The notes under the pieces were generated by a model. The model saw only the letters and a list, made by a program, of their open reading frames with translations, was not told where the DNA came from and did no database searches. The position numbers and the translations under genes are program-made. From Listeria weihenstephanensis (GTDB lineage: Bacteria > Bacillota > Bacilli > Lactobacillales > Listeriaceae), in contig NZ_CP011102.1 of NCBI RefSeq assembly GCF_003534205.1, positions 387,001-451,000 of the forward strand: a DNA stretch of 64,000 nucleotides. The letters are read 5' to 3'. Below, piece by piece: positions 16,913 through 26,305 of this stretch (position 1 is the stretch's first letter; each line of letters begins with the position of its first letter).

Positions 16913-19336
16913 ATGACACATTCAACAACTAACAAAGGGAACAAGAACGATTTAATGAAAAAGGCATTGAAAACAGCAGCAGTAGCAACAATCGCATTCT
17001 CAGTAGTGGCACAACCACTTGCTACTATTGCAAATGCAGAAGAAGCAACAGTAAACAAGGCAGAACGACAATTAGAAACACAAACAGCTTCAACTAATTT
17101 ATTGGCACACCCTGATTTTGTAACTAATACGAATGGTATAGGGTACGTTGGATGGACACCAGTAACAGCTACGTTTGAAGGACATAATTCTAGACAAACG
17201 ACTGTGAAAAACATTCAGCCGAGCACATATGAATACCAGTACTCAACAACATATGGAAAAAATGGAACTATCATAGGCGATCATGCTAACTATATTTCTT
17301 TTTCAGAGGATGGGAATAAAAGTCTATCCTTTTATGGACCATTGAACCATAGTAGGTCAGCGCAAGGTGTACAACAAACTATTAAAACAATACCAGGTCA
17401 AAAATATACTATAAAAAGCAATCTTAGAATAAATACGTCTTGGTACCAAGATCCAAATAATTTGGCGTGGACTTCAGGTGGAGCTGCTGTCGTAACAGTA
17501 ATGGACCAAAATAAAAATAAATTGGCACAAAGTAGTACGGATTGGAATCAGAATGTCCCAAACTCCTCTATAGATTTTGTTGCTACTAGTACAACGACCG
17601 ATATTTCATTGATTTCAGTTTACGGCGCTAAATTCAGCGATGTTCAAGTGACACAAAAAACAAGTTTGATGGTAGATGATATTACTTCTGACACAACAAA
17701 AGTGACAGGAATAGGCCTACCAAACCAAGCTGTAACAGTAACTATTGGTTCAAAACAATACTCAGGTACAACGGATTCAACAGGTAAATTTAGCATTGAT
17801 ATTACGAAACCAGCACCTGGTCAAACAGTCACTATCAAAAGTGGCGAAGATACAATTGAAAAAACTGTTATCGACAAAACAGGAGAAACAGCAACAGTAT
17901 CAGTAGACGGCCTATTTGTTGACAATGATCCAACTAAACCAATTAAAGATACAACAGATCAAGCAAAAATTGATGCAGCGCAAGCAGAAGTAAATAAAGT
18001 AGTAGATCCAACAGTAAAAGAAGATTTACAAAAAGATATTGATAATGCACAAGCACAATTAGATAAAAAAGAATCTGATAAAGCGACAGCAGCGGGTAAA
18101 GAAGCAGTAGACGGATTGTTTGTAAATAATGACCCAAGCAAAGACATCAAAGATACAACAGATCAAGCAAAAATTGATGCAGCCCAAGCGGTAGTAAATA
18201 AAATCACAGATCCAGCGGTTAAAGAAGATTTACAAAAAGACATCGACAAGGCTCAAGACCAACTAGATAAAAAAGAAGAAGCAGCAACAGCCGCAGCAGC
18301 AGAAAAAGCAGCGCAAGAAGCAGCAAAAACATCAGTAGATGACTTATTTATGAACAACAACCCAAGTCAAGATATTAAAACTACAACAGATCAAGCAAAA
18401 ATTGACGCAGCACAAGCCTTAGTAAACAAAGTAAAAGACCCAGCAGTAAAAGCAGATTTACAAAAAGACATCGATAATGCACAAGCTAAATTGGATGCTA
18501 AAAATGCAGTCCTAACTGCTCCAACTGTAAACAACGTAACGAATAAAGACACAGTTGTTACAGGTAAAGGAACACCAGGATTAACTGCAGTTGTCAAAAT
18601 TGGAACAGCAACGTATACAGCTACGATCGGAGCTGACGGTAAATATTCCGTAACGATTCCAGTACAAAAAGCAGATACAGTCATCACTGTCGCGCAAAAG
18701 AACTCTGCTAAAACTAGCCCATCCACAACTGTAAAAGTAGCAAACTATATTCCAGCAACAGCACCAATGGTAGACAGTGTAGCACCATTCCAACAAGCGA
18801 TTACAGGTAAAGCACCAGCAGGCACAGTGTCCGTACGTTTAATCGTCAACGGAGTACCGCAACGTTTGGTTGCACCAGATGCTAATGGTAACTTCTCATT
18901 CTACAGCCGTTTCGTTTCAGATGGTACTGTATCTAATCTACGCCTGAAACAAGGTGATATCGTAACAGTCGATTACGGTAACAAAACACCAGCGAACTTA
19001 GCAACTAGTGTAACTGTAAGTCAAGCTGCTAAACCAATTATCGACACAGTAAAAGCTGAGTCTGATTATATTACTGGTTTAGTACCAACAGGAACACAAG
19101 TATTACGTCTATCCATTAACGGCGTAGCACAACGTACGGTAACACCACAAGCAAACATCGATGCAGTAACAGCAGGTGGTATCGGTTCAAACGGTCGATT
19201 CAAAATTTACAGCCGTTTCTTTAAAGACGAAACAGGAGTATCACGTAAATTGAAAGCCGGCGATAAAATCACTGTCGATCTTGGTGCACAAATTCCAGGA
19301 GACACAGGTACAACAGTAACAGTTGTCGCTAAATAA
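16913..19336 (+). CDS. Secreted modular protein with Cry1Ac-D-VI-like repeats
   Basis: An 807-residue exported protein: signal peptide (about 1-43, KTAAVATIAFSVVAQPLATI ahead of ANAEE), a lectin-like N-terminal region (about 60-255), an Ig-like module (about 260-325), three helical repeats (nt 17903-18507) of the type annotated as toxin Cry1Ac domain D-VI-related, then Ig-like modules with VRLIVNGVPQR and VLRLSINGVAQR. There is no LPXTG, GW or LysM anchor, so it is probably released or loosely bound. I chose the ATG at 16913; the TTG at 16901 is only one base from AAGGAG. Followed by a strong terminator. Confidence 0.85.
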   Translation: MTHSTTNKGNKNDLMKKALKTAAVATIAFSVVAQPLATIANAEEATVNKAERQLETQTASTNLLAHPDFVTNTNGIGYVGWTPVTATFEGHNSRQTTVKNIQPSTYEYQYSTTYGKNGTIIGDHANYISFSEDGNKSLSFYGPLNHSRSAQGVQQTIKTIPGQKYTIKSNLRINTSWYQDPNNLAWTSGGAAVVTVMDQNKNKLAQSSTDWNQNVPNSSIDFVATSTTTDISLISVYGAKFSDVQVTQKTSLMVDDITSDTTKVTGIGLPNQAVTVTIGSKQYSGTTDSTGKFSIDITKPAPGQTVTIKSGEDTIEKTVIDKTGETATVSVDGLFVDNDPTKPIKDTTDQAKIDAAQAEVNKVVDPTVKEDLQKDIDNAQAQLDKKESDKATAAGKEAVDGLFVNNDPSKDIKDTTDQAKIDAAQAVVNKITDPAVKEDLQKDIDKAQDQLDKKEEAATAAAAEKAAQEAAKTSVDDLFMNNNPSQDIKTTTDQAKIDAAQALVNKVKDPAVKADLQKDIDNAQAKLDAKNAVLTAPTVNNVTNKDTVVTGKGTPGLTAVVKIGTATYTATIGADGKYSVTIPVQKADTVITVAQKNSAKTSPSTTVKVANYIPATAPMVDSVAPFQQAITGKAPAGTVSVRLIVNGVPQRLVAPDANGNFSFYSRFVSDGTVSNLRLKQGDIVTVDYGNKTPANLATSVTVSQAAKPIIDTVKAESDYITGLVPTGTQVLRLSINGVAQRTVTPQANIDAVTAGGIGSNGRFKIYSRFFKDETGVSRKLKAGDKITVDLGAQIPGDTGTTVTVVAK
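17903..18507 (+). repeat. Three tandem helical repeats within the secreted protein
   Basis: Units begin VDGLFVDNDP, VDGLFVNNDP and VDDLFMNNNP; each contains TTDQAKIDAAQA and KxDLQKDID, with Ala/Lys-rich linkers of different length. The high similarity suggests recent duplication and possible copy-number variation. Confidence 0.85.
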
Positions 19337-19347
19337 TTGCATTCTCG

Positions 19348-19387
19348 AACTCTTAACTGGCTTATGTCAGTTAAGAGTTTCCCTTTT
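19348..19387 (+). terminator. Terminator after the secreted repeat protein
   Basis: A perfect 12-bp stem, AACTCTTAACTG / CAGTTAAGAGTT, with an 8-base loop, then TCCCTTTT. It separates the secreted protein gene from the lipoprotein/polysaccharide operon. Confidence 0.85.
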
Positions 19388-19420
19388 AAATACGATACTT
19401 ACATGGAGGTTCCAAACCTA

Positions 19421-19903
19421 ATGAAAAAAGCAACTATTTTTGCCAGTCTCGCAGCTCTAACCTTAGTACTAGGTGGATGTGGGAACACCGCAGATGATAC
19501 AAAAGATAACACACCGAAATCCGAAACCGTCGCTAAAAAAGAATCGACCAACATGACGAAAAAAGTAGATGGTGTGGCTATTGAAATTACAGAAGCAGTC
19601 AAACTCGATAAAGCCAAAAAAACAGATGACACAATCCTTAAAATCCATCTCAAAGGCAAGAACAACGGTGCCGATGCGCAACCTCTAGACGCAATGCTGT
19701 TATCAGTCAAGAACAGTGAAGGAAAGACACTTGAAATATATCCATCGACAAGCCTTGGCACAACATTAGCACCTGGGGATGAAGCAGAAGGCGATGCATT
19801 TTATGTGTTAAAAGGCGATACACCATTAACATTGACCTACGAAAACCCCGATACAAAATCAAAAGCAACATGGACGATAAATACAATCAAGGATGCGAGT
19901 TAA
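19421..19903 (+). CDS. Lipoprotein, DUF4352-like
   Basis: A 160-residue lipoprotein: signal sequence with lipobox LVLGGC (Cys21), a short charged linker and one beta-sandwich domain (about 50-155; motifs VDGVAIEITEA, LDAMLLSVKNSEGK and LAPGDEAEGDAFYVL) resembling the DUF4352/DUF5067 Ig-like lipoprotein families. The start ATG at 19421 is 11 bases after GGAGG. Its stop TAA directly abuts the ATG of the Wzz-like gene, so it is probably the first gene of the exopolysaccharide operon. Function unknown. Confidence 0.75.
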   Translation: MKKATIFASLAALTLVLGGCGNTADDTKDNTPKSETVAKKESTNMTKKVDGVAIEITEAVKLDKAKKTDDTILKIHLKGKNNGADAQPLDAMLLSVKNSEGKTLEIYPSTSLGTTLAPGDEAEGDAFYVLKGDTPLTLTYENPDTKSKATWTINTIKDAS

Positions 19904-20620
19904 ATGGAAAAAACGCTCGATATCAAACATATCGGCCAGTTCTTTAAAAAATATTGGTACATCGTTGTCGCCGCTTGTATAGCAGGCATGATAGCGATGG
20001 CCCTTTATACCTCTTACTTTATTACACCGACTTACCAAGTGTCCACAGACGTTCTTGTGAATCAGCAAAAAGAAGAACAAGTGACAGCCTCTGATGTGCA
20101 ATCGAATCAACAGTTTGTCAATACGTATTCTGTTATCTTGACGAGTAATCGAATTTTAGACCAAGTGAAAGATAATTTGGATTTACCCCAATCGGTCAAA
20201 CAGTTGAAGCAGCAAATCGCCGTTGAAAATGAAAACAGTTCGCAAGTCATCACCATCAAAGTGACAGATGAAGATCCTGACGATGCCGCGCTTATCGCAA
20301 ACGAAATGACGACCATCTTCAAAAAAGACATTAAGAACATCATGGATCAACAAAATGTTACCGTCCTTTCAGAGGCGAAGGCAGAGGACAACAAAGTTCC
20401 CATCAATCCCGATAAAAAATCCGCGCTTGCTTTAGGCGCATTCGGGGGACTCGTTCTCGGAATCCTAGTAACGTTCCTACTTCAACTTCTGAACACAACC
20501 ATCAAATCTGAAAAAGACATCGAAGCATTGACAGACGTTCCAATTATGGGCTCGATTCAAAAAGAACGGAAGAAGAAGGTGAAGCATCGTGCAAAAAGAA
20601 CGTTCAAAACTACTGATTAA
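19904..20620 (+). CDS. Polysaccharide chain-length regulator, Wzz/CapA type
   Basis: A 238-residue membrane protein with two helices (about 20-42 and 172-194) flanking an extracellular coiled region, the plan of Gram-positive polysaccharide co-polymerase adaptors (CapA, YveK/EpsA). The juxtamembrane Pro motif is seen as KVPINPDKKSALALGAFGG. The cytosolic tail is expected to activate the tyrosine kinase encoded next, with which it overlaps by 32 bases. It controls length and export of the polymer made by the Wzy pathway genes downstream. Confidence 0.88.
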   Translation: MEKTLDIKHIGQFFKKYWYIVVAACIAGMIAMALYTSYFITPTYQVSTDVLVNQQKEEQVTASDVQSNQQFVNTYSVILTSNRILDQVKDNLDLPQSVKQLKQQIAVENENSSQVITIKVTDEDPDDAALIANEMTTIFKKDIKNIMDQQNVTVLSEAKAEDNKVPINPDKKSALALGAFGGLVLGILVTFLLQLLNTTIKSEKDIEALTDVPIMGSIQKERKKKVKHRAKRTFKTTD

Positions 20621-21257
20621 GCACCAAAAAGGCTCGAAAATCGCAGAACAATTCCGAATGATTCGGACAAATATCGAATTCATCAGCAAAAAACGAGCAC
20701 TGAAAACCATCATGATTACCTCAACGAAGCCACAAGAAGGTAAGTCCACTATTATCGCCAATCTAGCAGATGTGATGGGGCGGCAAAATATGAATGTCCT
20801 CATTATTGATGCAGATTTACGATTACCATCCCAACATTATATTTTAGGCGTAGATAACGCGGTCGGATTAACTGATATTTTAGAAGAAACGCTCGCTGTC
20901 AATGCTGTGATTCAAAAGACCACTTTGCATAATGTTGATATTATTTCAGCAGGTCAAAGTCCAAATAACCCATCCGAATTACTATCGAAACCAGCGTTAA
21001 CCGAGCTATTCGAAACAGTTAAGGAGCATTACGATTACATCCTTGTAGACGCTCCTCCTGTCATTGTTGCCGACACTACAATCGTGGCGCAAGAAATCGA
21101 TGGCATCATCATGGTCGCTGAAGAAAATAAAACACCGAAACAAAAATTCCAAAAAGCGATGACAACACTGAAAAGCACGCACACACCAATCATCGGCATT
21201 ATCTTGAACAAAACGAAGCAAGATAAGGGTAGTAAGTATTACTATTACAATAAATGA
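20589..21257 (+). CDS. BY-kinase (CpsD/CapB-type tyrosine kinase)
   Basis: A 222-residue bacterial tyrosine kinase. Walker A STKPQEGKST is at residues 45-54, Walker A' reads LIIDADLRLPS, the Walker B-like segment is ILVDAPPVIVAD, and the autophosphorylated tyrosine cluster YYYYNK is the extreme C-terminus. The start is GTG at 20589, overlapping the adaptor gene. With the upstream adaptor it forms the two-part kinase typical of Firmicutes that tunes polysaccharide assembly. No cognate phosphatase gene is in the cluster. Confidence 0.9.
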   Translation: MQKERSKLLIKHQKGSKIAEQFRMIRTNIEFISKKRALKTIMITSTKPQEGKSTIIANLADVMGRQNMNVLIIDADLRLPSQHYILGVDNAVGLTDILEETLAVNAVIQKTTLHNVDIISAGQSPNNPSELLSKPALTELFETVKEHYDYILVDAPPVIVADTTIVAQEIDGIIMVAEENKTPKQKFQKAMTTLKSTHTPIIGIILNKTKQDKGSKYYYYNK

Positions 21258-21279
21258 GTGACAGAAGGAGATCTTTCTA

Positions 21280-22371
21280 TTGAAGAAGCAAATGAACGTA
21301 CCACAGAGCGATGCTTTCGCGGAAAAATTATTACAACGCGAAATAAGAACAACACTTTCAGCTGAGATTTATCCGAAAATACATCAAAAAAAAGTGTTTA
21401 TTACAGGAGCAGGGGGTTCGATTGGTTCTGAAATTTGCCGTCAAGTCTATGCACTAAATCCATCTGAGCTCATTTTAGTAGGTCACGGCGAAAACAGCAT
21501 TTATCTGATTCAAAATGAACTGCTGAATATGCCAAATCCGAAAGTAAAAGTGACAGCTGAAATTCAAGAAATTCAAGATGAGCAAGGCGTCTATCGGTTG
21601 ATGGAACGAATCAAGCCGGATTTTGTCTTCCATGCAGCGGCTCATAAACACGTGCCACTTATGCAAAACAATCCGCATTCCGCCGTCGCCAACAACATTA
21701 TCGGTACAAAAAATGTTGCCAAAGCGGCTGGCGAAGTTGGTGTTGGCACATTCGTCCTCGTTTCGACCGATAAAGCCGTTGAACCACAAAATGTCATGGG
21801 GGCAAGCAAGCGAATCGCAGAAATGACTGTCGCCCATTTAAATAATAAATATGCAACAAACTATACAACGGTACGATTCGGCAATGTCCTCGCAAGTCGT
21901 GGAAGTGTCGTTCCCCTTTTTCTGAAGCAAATCGAAAAAGGTGGGCCACTAACGCTTACAAATCCAGAGATGACGCGTTACTTCATGACGATTGAGGAAG
22001 CGGCGAGTCTTGTCGTGAAAGCCGGAACGATGACGAGCGGTGGCGATATCTTCGTCCTCAACATGGGAGAAGCCGTTAAAATTAAAGACATTGCCGAGCG
22101 ACTGATTACGATGTCGGGGCAACAAAATATTGCGATTCAATATACGGGAATTCGCGATGGTGAGAAGATTCATGAAGGATTACTGGAAGCAGAGGAGCTT
22201 ATCCAAATGGAAGAAACAGAAGAGATGTTCATTGGAAAAGCGATTATCACACCCAGATATTTAATTGATCGACTCCTCGCAAATTATGAGACTTTTTCTA
22301 AAGAAGAGCTTACTGTAGAACTGTTAAAAGTAGCCAATCGAAATGAAGTTCACATTCCAATGGAGGTCTAG
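21280..22371 (+). CDS. Soluble PglF/CapD-type UDP-GlcNAc 4,6-dehydratase
   Basis: A 363-residue extended short-chain dehydrogenase: NAD motif GAGGSIGSE (43-51), HAAAHKHVPLM, and catalytic STDKAVEPQNVMGASKR, with DK in place of YxxxK as in PglF/CapD. It should convert UDP-GlcNAc to the 4-keto-6-deoxy sugar. Classical PglF/CapD has an N-terminal membrane domain (about 600 residues in all); it is absent here. The start is TTG at 21280, 9 bases after AGAAGGAG. With the aminotransferase at 29185 it would give a 4-amino-4,6-dideoxy sugar. Confidence 0.85.
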   Translation: MKKQMNVPQSDAFAEKLLQREIRTTLSAEIYPKIHQKKVFITGAGGSIGSEICRQVYALNPSELILVGHGENSIYLIQNELLNMPNPKVKVTAEIQEIQDEQGVYRLMERIKPDFVFHAAAHKHVPLMQNNPHSAVANNIIGTKNVAKAAGEVGVGTFVLVSTDKAVEPQNVMGASKRIAEMTVAHLNNKYATNYTTVRFGNVLASRGSVVPLFLKQIEKGGPLTLTNPEMTRYFMTIEEAASLVVKAGTMTSGGDIFVLNMGEAVKIKDIAERLITMSGQQNIAIQYTGIRDGEKIHEGLLEAEELIQMEETEEMFIGKAIITPRYLIDRLLANYETFSKEELTVELLKVANRNEVHIPMEV

Positions 22372-22374
22372 TTT

Positions 22375-23712
22375 ATGTATTACGAAGCAATGCAAGAAAA
22401 GATAAATACGAAAAACGTCACGGTGGGTGTTATTGGACTCGGTTATGTCGGTTTGCCGCTAGCCATTGAATTTGCCGAAGCAGGATATCCTGTTATCGGT
22501 TTTGACATCCATGAAGGTAAAGTCAACCAACTCGCACAAGGCGATTCATATATTATTGATATTACCAATCAGAAATTAACAGTGGCTGTACAAAATGGTC
22601 TTTTTGCACCAACGACTGATTTTTCGAAGTTGAGTGAGGTAGACGCGGTATGTATCTGTGTGCCAACGCCGCTTACGAAGTCGCAAGAACCGGACATGTC
22701 GTATATCATTGCGGCGGTTGCGGAAATTAAGCGATATATGAAACCCGGTGTGTTGATTACGCTGGAAAGCACGACGTATCCAGGTACAACCGAAGAGCTG
22801 ATTCAAGCGGAAATCGAAGCGCTAGGTTACCGTGTTGGTGAAGACTTCTTCCTTTGTTTCTCGCCAGAACGCGTGGATCCAGGTAACAAAACGTTCCAAA
22901 CGAAAAATACGCCAAAAGTGCTCGGTGGCACGACGCCAAATTGTTGCCAATTAGGTGAAGCGTTATACTCGCAGGTGATTGACAATGTGTACCTCGTGAG
23001 TTCGACGAAGGTTGCAGAGATGACGAAGCTACTTGAAAACACGTTCCGCAGTATCAACATTGCGTTTATTAATGAGATGGCGATGTTATGTGAAGCATTG
23101 GACATGAATGTTTGGGAAGTCGTGGATGCAGCCGCAACGAAACCATTTGGCTTTATGAAATTTACGCCAGGACCAGGCATCGGTGGACATTGTATTCCGC
23201 TTGATCCGATGTACTTGTCATGGAAAGCGAAAGGCGCCAATTTTTTCAGTCGATTTATTGAACTAGCGCAAGAGACGAACAAGAAAATGCCGGAACAGGT
23301 GATTCATAAAGTGAGTCAGGCGCTGAATTCGGATTATAAATCGATTCGTGGCTCGAAGGTGTTGGTGCTCGGAATGGCGTATAAACCGGATATTGATGAT
23401 GTGCGTGAATCACCAGCGCTCGATGTATACGAGTTATTACATCAAAATGGTGCGAATGTTTCCTATTATGATCCACATGTCGCGTTCTTCCGTAACGAAG
23501 CTGGAACACCGGTTTATAGTGAAGAAAATGCGCATTATGGTGACTATGATGCCGTTGTTATCCTGACGAATCATTGTGTTTTCAACTCAGCGGAGATTAT
23601 GGCTGACGCGAAGTTGATTGTCGATACGCGAAACATGTTCAAAGGGGAAAATAGCGAGAAAGTCTTTCGTATTGGTTCTGGCTTGCCGGAACGCCGTGCG
23701 ATGATGCAGTAG
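22375..23712 (+). CDS. UDP-N-acetylhexosamine 6-dehydrogenase (WecC/WbpA type)
   Basis: A 445-residue nucleotide-sugar dehydrogenase: N-terminal Rossmann motif GLGYVGLPLAIEFAEAG, the central domain with CFSPERVDPGN, and catalytic Cys273 in PGIGGHCIPLDP. It oxidises C6 of UDP-GlcNAc or UDP-ManNAc to the uronic acid with two NAD+. It is 3 bases after the dehydratase gene. The product would give the polymer a negatively charged residue. No ManNAc 2-epimerase gene is in the window, so UDP-GlcNAcA is as likely as UDP-ManNAcA. Confidence 0.88.
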   Translation: MYYEAMQEKINTKNVTVGVIGLGYVGLPLAIEFAEAGYPVIGFDIHEGKVNQLAQGDSYIIDITNQKLTVAVQNGLFAPTTDFSKLSEVDAVCICVPTPLTKSQEPDMSYIIAAVAEIKRYMKPGVLITLESTTYPGTTEELIQAEIEALGYRVGEDFFLCFSPERVDPGNKTFQTKNTPKVLGGTTPNCCQLGEALYSQVIDNVYLVSSTKVAEMTKLLENTFRSINIAFINEMAMLCEALDMNVWEVVDAAATKPFGFMKFTPGPGIGGHCIPLDPMYLSWKAKGANFFSRFIELAQETNKKMPEQVIHKVSQALNSDYKSIRGSKVLVLGMAYKPDIDDVRESPALDVYELLHQNGANVSYYDPHVAFFRNEAGTPVYSEENAHYGDYDAVVILTNHCVFNSAEIMADAKLIVDTRNMFKGENSEKVFRIGSGLPERRAMMQ

Positions 23713-23715
23713 GCA

Positions 23716-24999
23716 ATGAGGAAAGCTTTTCAATCTTCATTTTTAAAAAATCTCACGAAGGTTTTCTCTGGTAATGTTGTGGCGCAACTCATCTTAGTGG
23801 GTTTATCACCAATCTTAACGCGAATTTTTACACCAGCGGACTTCGGGATATTCGGGACGTATACGAGCTTACTCGGGATTTTCTTAGTCATTTCCGCCTT
23901 TGCGTATGAGAAAGCGATTCCGATGGAGGAAGATCGAGATAATGTGCGCCACATCGTGTTATTGTGCATCGGGATTTCGCTGACGTGGTTTGTAAGCGGA
24001 CTGACTTTGTATTTGGTGACGGGATGGTCGGTATTCCAACTAATGAACGTGCCTGTCTCGTATGCGTTGCCGATTTTATTCGGGATTGGTGTTTTCGCAG
24101 CTAGTATTCAGCAGATTTTGAGTTACTGGGCGATTCGGAATAACCAATATGGCAACATTTCATTCGCAAAAATATCGCAAAGTAGTGTGAATGGAGCGGC
24201 GCAGATTGGTTTGGCGGGCTTGATAACGAAGACGGGTGTTGGGCTTGTTGCCGGTGATGTATTGGGACGGATTGCAGGCTCGATGAACTTATTGGTTCGT
24301 TTCGTGAAGCAGGAAGGGGTAACGGTTGAGCGTGGCAGGTGGAAGCTATTGGCTAAGAAATACCGCCAGTTTCCACGATTAGGAATGCCGTCGCTAGTGT
24401 TAAATAATTTAGCCTTACAATTACCGACTTTATTGTTTGTTGTGTTTTTCGGAGTTGCTGCAAGTGGCGAATTTTCCTTAACGCAACGAATGATTGGGAT
24501 TCCGATTGCGATGATTACGACGGCATTAAGTCAAGTATTTTATGGCAAGGCGAGCGAGTTACAACGAGAAAATCCAGCCGCTTTGCAAAAAGTATACTGG
24601 AAACTAACGAGCCGATTATTTCTCATTTTTCTAGTGCCGATGGGCTTGTTTGCAGCAGTGGCGCCGATGTTGTTTACGTGGTTATTTGGCCCAGGTTGGG
24701 AAATGGCGGGCGTCTATGCACAAATACTCACACCGATGTTTTTAGTCCAAATCGTCGTCCTTCCTGTGTCGCAGATTCTATATATTACAGGGAATCAAGG
24801 ATTGCAATTAGTGTGGGATAGCTCGCGATTTGTGTTGCTACTTGCAGGATTCTTCTTAATTTATCAACTTCAATTGGGGATGACGGCGGCCGTTTTATTT
24901 TTCAGCATTACGATGACCGTGAGTTATGTTTCACTCTTACTACTTGGAAGCTGGGGGATTAAACGAAAGGATACGATGCATGAAAATCAAATGGAATAA
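23716..24999 (+). CDS. Oligosaccharide flippase (Wzx)
   Basis: A 427-residue polytopic protein of the polysaccharide transport (MOP) family, with about 12 helices, beginning MRKAFQSSFLKNLTKVFSGNVVAQ with the usual amphipathic start. It should flip undecaprenyl-diphosphate-linked repeat units across the membrane. It is 3 bases after the dehydrogenase stop and overlaps the polymerase start by 20 bases. Such proteins are weakly conserved, so assignment rests on topology and context. Confidence 0.85.
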   Translation: MRKAFQSSFLKNLTKVFSGNVVAQLILVGLSPILTRIFTPADFGIFGTYTSLLGIFLVISAFAYEKAIPMEEDRDNVRHIVLLCIGISLTWFVSGLTLYLVTGWSVFQLMNVPVSYALPILFGIGVFAASIQQILSYWAIRNNQYGNISFAKISQSSVNGAAQIGLAGLITKTGVGLVAGDVLGRIAGSMNLLVRFVKQEGVTVERGRWKLLAKKYRQFPRLGMPSLVLNNLALQLPTLLFVVFFGVAASGEFSLTQRMIGIPIAMITTALSQVFYGKASELQRENPAALQKVYWKLTSRLFLIFLVPMGLFAAVAPMLFTWLFGPGWEMAGVYAQILTPMFLVQIVVLPVSQILYITGNQGLQLVWDSSRFVLLLAGFFLIYQLQLGMTAAVLFFSITMTVSYVSLLLLGSWGIKRKDTMHENQME

Positions 25000-26305
25000 A
25001 ATATTACTACTAGTTGGTATGGCTTTCTATGTATATGGTTTAAAGCTAGCCTATACCGATTTTATCTCCCCAGTCTTTACCTATTTCGGATTCATTAATC
25101 TTCACCCGAGTACGAGTGAGCAATTTGTCTCCATTGTATTCGTATTCATCCCGTTGTTGTGGTCGAATACGCATGCTTATCGGCCGTCTCGAATAGTTTA
25201 TTGGATTTTATACATGATGGTGTATGTGCCAGCGATGATTGTGCCAGATTATGTGCGGATGGATAACTTTGACGAAATTCTGATTCTAAAATGCGTGTTG
25301 TTATTCTGTATGGCATTGCTTTATATGACAGCGAATTTCAAGTTAATCCCCATCTATTACGTCAAAATTAAAACGAAAGTGATGATGATTCTAATTACGT
25401 TATTTTCGCTTTCATTATGGGGCATTATCGTTCATACGTTTGGGATTCACTTCAATTTTTCGCAAGTGGATGATGTGTATGATTTGCGGGAAGCGTATCG
25501 GGAGCAGGTGAATCGTTTCTCGGGATATGCGATTAATTGGCAGTCTAAAATTGTGAATGCGCTCCTCTTGGCACTCGGTTTTGTGAATAAAAACAAGTTA
25601 CTCATTTGTATCGGTGTGTTAGGACAACTGTTCATTTTTTCTATCACGGGGCAAAAGAGCGTCGCCTTATCTAGTGTTTTTATTATCGTGATTATCTTTT
25701 GTTTACGCAAAAATGGTCGTAATTTTGTCTTGTACTTTGTGTATGGTATTACGGCATTGGTGTTTCTGACGATGGCACTAGACTTAATGACAAACAGTTC
25801 GGAGTACACGTCGTTGTTTATTCGTCGGATGTTGATTACGCCGGGATTGTTACTCAGTTACTATTTCGACTTTTTCTCGGTCAATCCGCAAGTACATCTT
25901 TCACACAGTATTTTAGAACCGTTTATGACGTATCCATATGATCAATTGCCACCGTTCTTGATTGGTGAGCATTACTTTGGACGTCCTGATTTAGCGGCGA
26001 ATGCGAATATTTGGGCAGATGGTTATGCGAACTTTGGCTATGCAGGAATTATTGGATTCACCGTGTTGCTTGTGGGGATTTTATATCTCTATGACAGCAT
26101 CTCAGAACACCGAAACTTCATTGTTAGTGCGGCGCTTATTGCGATGCCAGCATGGAGTTTGGTCGACACATCACTTATTACAAGTTTGCTGACTCATGGT
26201 ATTTTGATTGCGTTTATTATCAACTATTTTTTGAAAACAGAAAGGAAGGCTGATCCACTCTATGAAAGAAATCATCGTTTTAAGCTCCGTTCATCCTTGG
26301 AATGA
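24980..26305 (+). CDS. Oligosaccharide repeat-unit polymerase (Wzy-like)
   Basis: A 441-residue protein with about 11-12 predicted helices and a large extracytoplasmic loop near residues 280-345, the plan of O-antigen/EPS polymerases. The ATG at 24980 follows GAAAGGAT; longer in-frame starts lie inside wzx. It sits between wzx and the glycosyltransferases, overlapping both neighbours (20 and 44 bases). No conserved motif proves the role; topology and context do. Confidence 0.78.
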   Translation: MKIKWNKILLLVGMAFYVYGLKLAYTDFISPVFTYFGFINLHPSTSEQFVSIVFVFIPLLWSNTHAYRPSRIVYWILYMMVYVPAMIVPDYVRMDNFDEILILKCVLLFCMALLYMTANFKLIPIYYVKIKTKVMMILITLFSLSLWGIIVHTFGIHFNFSQVDDVYDLREAYREQVNRFSGYAINWQSKIVNALLLALGFVNKNKLLICIGVLGQLFIFSITGQKSVALSSVFIIVIIFCLRKNGRNFVLYFVYGITALVFLTMALDLMTNSSEYTSLFIRRMLITPGLLLSYYFDFFSVNPQVHLSHSILEPFMTYPYDQLPPFLIGEHYFGRPDLAANANIWADGYANFGYAGIIGFTVLLVGILYLYDSISEHRNFIVSAALIAMPAWSLVDTSLITSLLTHGILIAFIINYFLKTERKADPLYERNHRFKLRSSLE

